Shown here: in pieces, positions 53,202 to 59,441 of the stretch
How the letters are laid out: each line of letters begins with the position of its first letter
Position numbering within the stretch: position 1 is the stretch's first letter
Made by a program: the position numbers and the translations under genes
The notes under the pieces: model-generated
What the model saw: only the letters and a program-made list of their open reading frames with translations
The model's database searches: none
What the model was told of the DNA's origin: nothing
From: Pseudomonadota bacterium
GTDB taxonomy: Bacteria; Pseudomonadota; Alphaproteobacteria; GCA-2731375
DNA length: 59,441 nt
Reading direction: 5' to 3'
Assembly (NCBI GenBank): GCA_027623205.1
Contig: JAQBYC010000011.1
Location: 1 to 59,441 of the forward strand

Positions 53202-54860
53202 ATGACTGATCGAAAGATTATGGATGAATGGCCTGGGAATGAACCACGAGGCGGCAAGGATGGCTGGCGGCGCGGGAACGCGCGCGGCCTCCATTTGCAA
53301 CAGATTGTGGAACCGGGTGATGAGGAAGTCTACAGCGGCATCGGCACTGAATTACAAGCCGAGCGGCAACGGCAGAAGCTTTCCTTGGCGGAAATTGCGA
53401 ATGCGTTGCGTATCCAGCAGGCGCACTTGCTGGCGTTGGAAGAAGGCCGCACCGATGATTTGCCGGGGCCGACCTATGCTATCGGCTTTCTCCGCACTTA
53501 TAGCGAATTTCTAAATCTTGATGGCGATGAAGTCATCCGCCAGTTCAAGCGCGAGGCAACTTTTGTCTCAGTGGAACGTCGTTTAGCATTACCCGAACCA
53601 CTCGATGAAGCCCGCCGTCCGGGCCTGCGGTTGGCGCTGGTATCATTGCTGGTCGCGGGTACAGTCTACGGCGGTTGGATTTTTTTGGAGCGACAGGGGC
53701 TATTGCCGATTGAAGTGGTGGCCGAACCGCCGGAACGTTTGGTACCCTATCAGACAGCGACGGATACTGCAGCGACGGCGGATAAGAAGAATGCCGCAGA
53801 TCCATCCGCGACACAGCCCGCATCGACGCCCGCGCACGAGGCGGTTGCTGATAATACCATTAGCAACAGTATTTCCACGGCGACGCCCAATATTGGTCCT
53901 GTCGCAAACACCGTCGACACAGGAACCGAGGAACCTCAGGCAAGCGAGTCTGATCCCAAGATTGCCAACGCTGACACGAGGGCGCCGGAGGTCGCACCTG
54001 ACGCAACGCCAGAGGCGACAGCGGAGGTTGCAGACGGGACGCGGCCTATTGAACCGGCCCAGTCCGCGCCGCCGCTGGTCGCTGAGGAGGCGGTGGGTCA
54101 GACGGCGATCACGGCGATACCGGGGCCGGGCGAGGGTGGACGCGCTGCTGCGCCGGACGTCAGCGGCCCGGTCAACACCGCTGAGATGCCAGTATCTGCG
54201 AGTATGGCGGCAACAGCGGACTCCTCGGCTGCTCCCGTTTCTCCCGATGCCATGGTCAGGACGGGCAAGCCGGCGCCCGAGGATCCAACCGGCCCCGCCT
54301 TGGCTGTGGACGACTCCGTGCGGGCGCAATCTGTCGCGCCAGAACCTGCAGCACCATTGCCTGATGCCGGTGGGGTGGATGCCGTCCCGGCCATGCCATT
54401 GGTCCAGACGGCCATTGATCCGCCGCCGGCGCCTGCCGCGCCTTCAGCATCGGTCCGTTCTCTGACGCAAGGAGCCCGCGAAGATGCGTCCAACAGTGAT
54501 GCGAACGGTACATTCAAGGCGGCTGTGCCGGTCGGCTTGAGCTATCGTCCGCAAGTCTATGGTGCCTCGAACCGCGATGTTCGGGTGGTGCTTCGCGCGC
54601 GGGCCGAATCCTGGGTCCAGGTCCAGGGTGCGAATAATGAGTTGCTTCTGACCCGTATGTTACGGGCTGGCGATAGTTATCACGCTCCGAACCGCGATGA
54701 TTTAATACTGATGACGGGTAATGCGGGGGCTATCGAGGTCATGGTGGATGGTGTGTCCATAGGCGCTCTGGGGCCAATTGGGCAGGTTCGCCGCGACATT
54801 AGATTGAGTGCAGACTCTCTGCATGTGGAATTGCGACCCACGTCCGACTCCAGTCCTTAA
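53202..54860 (+). CDS. rodZ: RodZ-like cytoskeletal HTH-membrane protein
   Basis: This 552-aa bitopic protein has an N-terminal HTH_25 domain (GTELQAERQRQKLSLAEIANALRI, HLLALEEGRTDDLPGPTYAIGFLRTYSEFL), one helix (LALVSLLVAGTVYGGWIFL), a long disordered Ala/Pro/Glu-rich linker (about 200-440) and a C-terminal DUF4115 domain (VVLRARAESWVQVQGANNELLLTRMLRAGDSY). RodZ links MreB to the elongation machinery and sets rod shape. ATG 53202 has GAAAGAAG upstream. It precedes ispG in the usual rodZ-ispG-hisS order. Confidence 0.9.
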   Translation: MTDRKIMDEWPGNEPRGGKDGWRRGNARGLHLQQIVEPGDEEVYSGIGTELQAERQRQKLSLAEIANALRIQQAHLLALEEGRTDDLPGPTYAIGFLRTYSEFLNLDGDEVIRQFKREATFVSVERRLALPEPLDEARRPGLRLALVSLLVAGTVYGGWIFLERQGLLPIEVVAEPPERLVPYQTATDTAATADKKNAADPSATQPASTPAHEAVADNTISNSISTATPNIGPVANTVDTGTEEPQASESDPKIANADTRAPEVAPDATPEATAEVADGTRPIEPAQSAPPLVAEEAVGQTAITAIPGPGEGGRAAAPDVSGPVNTAEMPVSASMAATADSSAAPVSPDAMVRTGKPAPEDPTGPALAVDDSVRAQSVAPEPAAPLPDAGGVDAVPAMPLVQTAIDPPPAPAAPSASVRSLTQGAREDASNSDANGTFKAAVPVGLSYRPQVYGASNRDVRVVLRARAESWVQVQGANNELLLTRMLRAGDSYHAPNRDDLILMTGNAGAIEVMVDGVSIGALGPIGQVRRDIRLSADSLHVELRPTSDSSP

Positions 54861-55027
54861 TATTCTGACGAAGAAATGTTCATCTGTTATTTCCCGCCTC
54901 GAATTCCGATATTGCCTGTTATCGGGAACAATTAGTTGCTATTGCATCGGTCAGGCTGGAGCGTACCGTTTTATCTGGCCGATTTCATGCGCGCCACATT
55001 TATTCACCCAGTGTCTGGGATCAAATT

Positions 55028-56155
55028 ATGAGCCTACGTCCCTATCGCGATATCCAACGCCGGAACTGCCGCCAGGTTCAGGTTGGCAACGTTTCCGTCG
55101 GCGGCGACGCTCCGATTTCCGTGCAATCCATGACCACTACGCTGACCCACGATGTCACCGCCACGGTGGCCCAGATTAAAGCGCTGGAGGCGGCCGGCGC
55201 GGATATGGTCCGGGTTTCCTGCCCGGATGAAGCGTCGTCCGCCGCCCTGCGCGACATCGTCGATCAGGTCAGCGTGCCGATCATCGCCGATATTCATTTC
55301 CATTACCGCCGGGCGTTGGAAGCTGCTGACAACGGAGCTGCTTGTTTGCGCATCAATCCGGGCAATATTGGCGCCGAAAGCCGTGTGCGGGACGTGGTGC
55401 GCGCGGCCCAGGCCAATGGATGTTCCATGCGCATTGGCGTCAATGCGGGCAGTCTGGAACGCGAATTGCTAGAGCGTTATGGTGAACCCTGTCCGGAAGC
55501 GATGGTGGAAAGCGCCCTCAATCATGCCCGTCTGCTGGAAGACAATAATTTTGGCGATTTCAAAATTTCCGTCAAGGCATCGGATGTATTTCTTTGTGTT
55601 GCCGCCTATCAGGCCTTGGCGGACGCCTGCGATTATCCCTTGCACCTGGGCATAACCGAGGCGGGCGCTTTGCGGGGCGGTACAGTCAAGTCGTCCATCG
55701 GCATTGGTAACCTGTTGTGGGCCGGTATTGGCGATACCATTCGGGTTTCCCTGTCCGCCGACCCGGTTGAGGAAATCCACGCCGGTTTTGAGATATTGAA
55801 AGCCCTCGGCTTGCGCCATCGTGGGGTCTCCATCATTAGCTGTCCGTCCTGCGCGCGCCAGGCCTTTCCCGTGATCAAGACGGTGGAGACGCTGGAACAA
55901 CGTCTGGCCCATATCGCTACCCCGCTGACCCTGTCCATCATGGGTTGCGTGGTAAATGGCCCGGGCGAGGCACGGGAAACCGACATCGGGGTCACCGGGG
56001 GCGGCAATGGCACCCATTTGGTATATCTAAGTGGCGTCGCCGATCACAAGATGGGCGATGCGGGCTTTGTCGATCATGTGGTCAAATTGGTTGAGGCCAA
56101 GGTGGCGGAAATGGAAGCCGGCCAAGAACGGATCGCCGTGGTCCGGGCGGAGTAA
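55028..56155 (+). CDS. ispG: 4-hydroxy-3-methylbut-2-enyl diphosphate synthase
   Basis: This 375-aa [4Fe-4S] enzyme catalyses the penultimate step of the MEP pathway to isoprenoids. It has a TIM-barrel N-terminal part ([52 protein letters not shown]) and Fe-S cysteines in SCPSC and [11 protein letters not shown]. The ATG at 55028 has GGGATC upstream. hisS follows after seven bases. The preceding 167 bases hold no clear element. Confidence 0.95.
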   Translation: MSLRPYRDIQRRNCRQVQVGNVSVGGDAPISVQSMTTTLTHDVTATVAQIKALEAAGADMVRVSCPDEASSAALRDIVDQVSVPIIADIHFHYRRALEAADNGAACLRINPGNIGAESRVRDVVRAAQANGCSMRIGVNAGSLERELLERYGEPCPEAMVESALNHARLLEDNNFGDFKISVKASDVFLCVAAYQALADACDYPLHLGITEAGALRGGTVKSSIGIGNLLWAGIGDTIRVSLSADPVEEIHAGFEILKALGLRHRGVSIISCPSCARQAFPVIKTVETLEQRLAHIATPLTLSIMGCVVNGPGEARETDIGVTGGGNGTHLVYLSGVADHKMGDAGFVDHVVKLVEAKVAEMEAGQERIAVVRAE

Positions 56156-56162
56156 GACGAGC

Positions 56163-57410
56163 ATGGCCAAAATTCAATCGGTGCGCGGCACTCATGATAT
56201 TGTCGGCGCGGCGGCGGCGGGCCATCGCAATGTGGTGGAGGTGGCGCGGAACTGTGCCCACCGTTACGCCTTTGGCGATATCGATACACCGATCTTCGAA
56301 TTCACGCCCGTCTTTGCCCGCACCATGGGCGAGGGCTCGGACGTGGTGCGCAAGGAGATGTATACTTTTACTGATCGCGGTGGCGAGGATATTACTCTGC
56401 GCCCGGAATTTACCGCCGGTATCTGCCGCGCCTTTATCTCGGGCGGGATGCAGCAGGATTTGCCCCTGAAATTTTTCGCGCATGGTCCTGCCTTTCGCTA
56501 TGAGCGGCCGCAAAAAGGCCGATTGCGGCAGTTCCATCAGATTGATGCCGAGATCCTGGGCGTGAAGGAACCCGGTGCCGATATCGAGATCATCGCCCTG
56601 GGCGCCGAGATTTTACACGACCTGGGCGTTCTGGACCGCTGTGTGCTGGACCTGAACACCTTGGGCGACCACGACAGCCGGCAGGCCTATCGCGAGGCCT
56701 TGGTAACCTATTTCTCTGACCATCGGGACCGCCTCTCGGAAGACAGCGTCGATCGGTTGGACCGCAATCCGCTGCGCATCCTGGATTCCAAGGATGAGGG
56801 GGACCGTGCGATCATCAATGATGCACCTTTGATGGCCGACTATTTGAACCCGGCGTCGCAGGATTTTTTTGCCACCGTCTGTGAAGGATTGAATGTTCTG
56901 GGGATTGCCTGCAATCTGAATCAACGACTGGTGCGTGGTTTGGATTATTACACCCATACCGCCTTTGAATTTGTCACGGACGCCTTGGGCGCCCAGGGCG
57001 CGGTCATCGCGGGAGGCCGATATGACGGCCTGATCGAGATGTTGGGCGGACCAGCCACGCCGGGTATCGGCTGGGCCGGTGGCATCGAACGCTTGGCCAT
57101 GCTGGCCCTGCACATGCCGCAACCGGATCGGCCCATCGCACTGGTGCCCCTGGGTATCACGGCCGAGCCTATGGCCCTGCGGCTGTGCCATGCCCTGCGC
57201 CGGGACGGTTTCATGGTGGACATGGGCTTTCGCGGCGATATAAGCCGGCGGCTGAAACGTGCCAACAAACTGAACGCCCGTGCGGCATTGATCCTGGGTG
57301 ATGACGAAATTGCCAAGGGTATGATAACCCTGCGCGATCTGGACGATGGCAGCCAACAGGATGTAGCCCTGGACGCCGTAGCGGCGCATCTGCGAAAATT
57401 GGTCACATGA
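56163..57410 (+). CDS. hisS: Histidyl-tRNA synthetase
   Basis: This 415-aa class II aminoacyl-tRNA synthetase has RGTHDI at the N-terminus, motif 2 [20 protein letters not shown], the histidine-binding [13 protein letters not shown], motif 3 [14 protein letters not shown] and an anticodon-binding domain at the C-terminus. It starts at ATG 56163 and overlaps prfA by ATGA. Confidence 0.95.
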   Translation: MAKIQSVRGTHDIVGAAAAGHRNVVEVARNCAHRYAFGDIDTPIFEFTPVFARTMGEGSDVVRKEMYTFTDRGGEDITLRPEFTAGICRAFISGGMQQDLPLKFFAHGPAFRYERPQKGRLRQFHQIDAEILGVKEPGADIEIIALGAEILHDLGVLDRCVLDLNTLGDHDSRQAYREALVTYFSDHRDRLSEDSVDRLDRNPLRILDSKDEGDRAIINDAPLMADYLNPASQDFFATVCEGLNVLGIACNLNQRLVRGLDYYTHTAFEFVTDALGAQGAVIAGGRYDGLIEMLGGPATPGIGWAGGIERLAMLALHMPQPDRPIALVPLGITAEPMALRLCHALRRDGFMVDMGFRGDISRRLKRANKLNARAALILGDDEIAKGMITLRDLDDGSQQDVALDAVAAHLRKLVT

Positions 57411-58486
57411 TCGGTGGAGAACAGATCGCCGGTATTCTGAAGCGCCTGGCGGAGCTTGAGGCCACCATGGCAGAGGGTGGCTCGAACGACGATTTTGTCC
57501 GTCTGTCCAAGGAATATGCCGAACTTGCCCCGGTAGCTAAGACGGCGGTTGCCGTGCGCGACCTGCGCGCCGAGATTGCCGGCTTGGCGGCGATGATTAT
57601 TGATCAAGACAGCGACCCTGAAATGCGTGCGCTGGCAACCGAGGAAATGGCCGCGGCGCGGGAGAGATTGCCGGCATTGGAAAATGTTCTGCGGATTGCC
57701 CTGTTACCCAAGGACGCTGCAGATACCAAGAATGCCATTCTGGAGGTTCGGGCAGGCACGGGTGGTGATGAGGCGGCCCTGTTCGCGGCTGACCTGCTGC
57801 GCATGTATCAACGCTATGCCGAGATCAACGGCTGGAAGTTTGAACTGTTGAGTGTTAGTGAATCTGATCTTGGCGGTATTCGGGATGCCGTGGCAGAGAT
57901 CGCGGGCCGGGGCGTGTTTGCCAAATTGAAGTTCGAATCCGGTGTCCATCGGGTACAGCGGGTGCCCGAAACGGAATCGCAAGGCCGCATACATACCTCT
58001 GCCGCCACCGTTGCCGTATTGCCTGAGGCCGAAGAGATTGATATTGAAATCGACCCCTCGGACCTGCGCGTCGATACCTATCGCGCCCAGGGGGCCGGGG
58101 GCCAGCATGTTAATAAGACAGATTCAGCAATCCGCATCACCCATTTACCCTCAGGCATAGTGGTGCAGCAGCAGGACAACAAGTCCCAGCATAAGAACCG
58201 CGCCAAGGCCATGAAGGTATTGCGTGCCCGTCTGTACGACGCCGAACGGAAGAAGGCGGACGGCGAGCGGGCCTTTGCCCGGAAGGAACAGGTTGGCAGT
58301 GGCGATCGTTCCGAGCGCATCCGTACCTATAATTTCCCCCAGGGCCGGGTCACTGACCATCGTATCAATCTGACCTTGTACAAGTTGGATAAAATGATGA
58401 GCGGCGAAGCGGTCGACGAGGTGATTGACGCTCTCATTTCAAATCATCAGGCAAATTTGCTGGCAGACTTGGAAGATCATGGCTAA
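57407..58486 (+). CDS. prfA: Peptide chain release factor 1
   Basis: This 359-aa release factor recognises UAA and UAG. It has the PET tripeptide in [15 protein letters not shown] (PxT type as in RF1), the GGQ motif at 231-233 ([15 protein letters not shown]) whose Gln is methylated by PrmC, and [15 protein letters not shown]. It is followed by prmC overlapping by eight bases, which links substrate and modifying enzyme. Confidence 0.96.
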   Translation: MIGGEQIAGILKRLAELEATMAEGGSNDDFVRLSKEYAELAPVAKTAVAVRDLRAEIAGLAAMIIDQDSDPEMRALATEEMAAARERLPALENVLRIALLPKDAADTKNAILEVRAGTGGDEAALFAADLLRMYQRYAEINGWKFELLSVSESDLGGIRDAVAEIAGRGVFAKLKFESGVHRVQRVPETESQGRIHTSAATVAVLPEAEEIDIEIDPSDLRVDTYRAQGAGGQHVNKTDSAIRITHLPSGIVVQQQDNKSQHKNRAKAMKVLRARLYDAERKKADGERAFARKEQVGSGDRSERIRTYNFPQGRVTDHRINLTLYKLDKMMSGEAVDEVIDALISNHQANLLADLEDHG

Positions 58487-59354
58487 TGACGCCCGTCCGG
58501 CTTCAGGGCCTACTTTGCGTCGGGCTCTGGCGGCGGCAGGCCAAAAGTTACTGTCGGCAGGAGTCGATGATGGCCTGCTGGATGCCGGAGTGTTGTTGGC
58601 CCATGTGCTTGGTGGTGATCGCTTGACTCTGATACGGGACGGCGACCGCAGGCTATGCGATCAGGAAACTCAGGCTTTCGCTAAATTGATCGCGGCCCGA
58701 GCCGCGCGGCAACCAGTATCGCGCCTGCTAGGACGCCGGGAATTCTGGAGCCTTGATATGCAAATTGGGCCAGCGGTTCTGGACCCCCGCCCTGACAGTG
58801 AAACCATTGTCGCCGCCGCCCTGGAACTACTGGCGCAAGCCGATGGAGCCTATCGGATTGCCGATCTTGGCACCGGCTCGGGTTGCCTGTTGTTGGCGCT
58901 ATTGCAGGAACGGCCCCAATCCTGGGGACTCGGCCTGGATATCAGCATGGCCGCCGCCCGGCAGGCGCGGGACAATGCGTATGCCCTGGGCCTCTCTGGC
59001 AGAGTTGATTTCATGGTTGGCGATTGGAGCCAGTCATTGGCGGGTCGGTTTGATTTGATCGTCGCCAACCCGCCCTATATTGCGACGGCCGAGATCGCTG
59101 GCCTGGCGCCGGAAGTGCGTTGCCATGACCCGGGGTTGGCCCTTGATGGCGGAAGGGATGGTCTGGCTGCCTACCGCGCTCTACTGCCCGACCTGCCGCG
59201 GCTGTTACGGCCAAACGGCAAAGTGGCCTTGGAGTGCGGCCAGGGTCAGGCTTATGCGCTCGCCCAGATCATCGCGGCCAGCGGTTTGTGCGTTGAAAGC
59301 CGCCACCGTGATTTGGCCGGGGTTGAGCGCTGTTTCATTGTTTCTGCCAAATAG
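58479..59354 (+). CDS. prmC: Release factor glutamine methyltransferase PrmC
   Basis: This 291-aa methyltransferase modifies the GGQ glutamine of RF1 and RF2. It has an N-terminal helical domain, [16 protein letters not shown], the SAM motif [16 protein letters not shown] and the catalytic NPPY beginning at N197 ([10 protein letters not shown]). The start at ATG 58479 lies in the prfA end. An ATG 54 bases upstream is inside prfA and rejected. Confidence 0.95.
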   Translation: MANDARPASGPTLRRALAAAGQKLLSAGVDDGLLDAGVLLAHVLGGDRLTLIRDGDRRLCDQETQAFAKLIAARAARQPVSRLLGRREFWSLDMQIGPAVLDPRPDSETIVAAALELLAQADGAYRIADLGTGSGCLLLALLQERPQSWGLGLDISMAAARQARDNAYALGLSGRVDFMVGDWSQSLAGRFDLIVANPPYIATAEIAGLAPEVRCHDPGLALDGGRDGLAAYRALLPDLPRLLRPNGKVALECGQGQAYALAQIIAASGLCVESRHRDLAGVERCFIVSAK

Positions 59355-59377
59355 GAAAATAAAGAGGAAAAAAAAGA

Positions 59378-59441
59378 GTGTCAATGACACATACAGATGT
59401 CCGGTTTTTGTAGCACATTAAATGTCCGCTTTTATTTGCTA
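59378..59441. mobile_element. Possible insertion-sequence end
   Basis: After an A-rich stretch (59355-59377) come GTGTCA-A-TGACAC (59378-59390) and two copies of ATGTCCG at 59397 and 59422, each followed by a T-rich stretch (25-base period). Such repeats at the edge are typical of insertion-sequence termini. The window ends before any transposase, so this is only a suggestion. Confidence 0.35.

Overview
This 59.4 kb window is chromosomal DNA of an alphaproteobacterium, most likely a Rhodospirillales-like lineage. The evidence is the gene repertoire and order: a complete mraZ-to-ftsZ-lpxC cell-wall and division cluster, meso-diaminopimelate-type MurE, FtsZ with a long linker and the alphaproteobacterial C-terminal peptide, a class A RNase P RNA, RodZ, PtsP, a TipF-like EAL protein and CtrA-like sites. 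G+C looks fairly high by eye. No tRNA, rRNA, CRISPR array or complete prophage was seen.

Layout. (1) 1-5.4 kb: an alpha-oxoamine synthase-like PLP enzyme, then a minus-strand signalling block with a DivK-like receiver, a membrane hybrid histidine kinase and a second kinase-receiver protein that lacks its phosphoacceptor-histidine domain. (2) 5.8-21 kb: metabolic and accessory genes. These are a minus-strand set (aminotransferase, D-erythronate dehydrogenase-like and DHRS6-like SDR), a CDF metal exporter, a TipF-like protein, a bicupin, acyl-CoA dehydrogenase, quinone reductase, a degenerate thermonuclease-fold protein, feruloyl-CoA synthase-like ligase, CysQ with an SDR, an SPFH/NfeD membrane pair, a small HTH protein and a peroxiredoxin. 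(3) 21-26.5 kb: a DsbD N-domain protein, YqgE, an ArsR-ArsP pair, and an fdhD-mobA-amidase chain. (4) 26.56-27.0 kb: rnpB. (5) 27.36-47.4 kb: the dcw cluster mraZ-rsmH-ftsL-ftsI-murE-murF-mraY-murD-ftsW-murG-murC-murB-ddl-ftsQ-ftsA-ftsZ-lpxC, mostly joined by 4-base ATGA/GTGA overlaps, so probably translated as one coupled unit. (6) 47.4-59.4 kb: DUF2889 protein, ubiG, a small winged-helix-like protein, lysC, ptsP, rodZ, ispG, hisS, prfA and prmC, ending in what may be the edge of an insertion sequence.

How the genes work together. The dcw block makes lipid II (MurB-F, MraY, MurG, Ddl), starts the divisome (FtsL, I, W, Q, A, Z) and commits carbon to lipid A (LpxC); RodZ and a peptidoglycan amidase lie nearby. 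prfA-prmC encodes a release factor and its methyltransferase. fdhD-mobA serves molybdenum-cofactor enzymes. arsR-arsP looks like an organoarsenical sensor and exporter.

Most notable: a small palindromic TA-flanked element (49188-49325) with a related truncated copy (from 48028) that supplies the stop codon of one gene and the last residues of UbiG; a histidine kinase with an apparent precise loss of its DHp domain next to a hybrid kinase with a phosphorylation-dead receiver; probable leaderless transcripts for arsR and fdhD; a possible 54-codon gene exactly filling the ftsA-ftsZ gap; and a perfect DnaA box between ptsP and rodZ.
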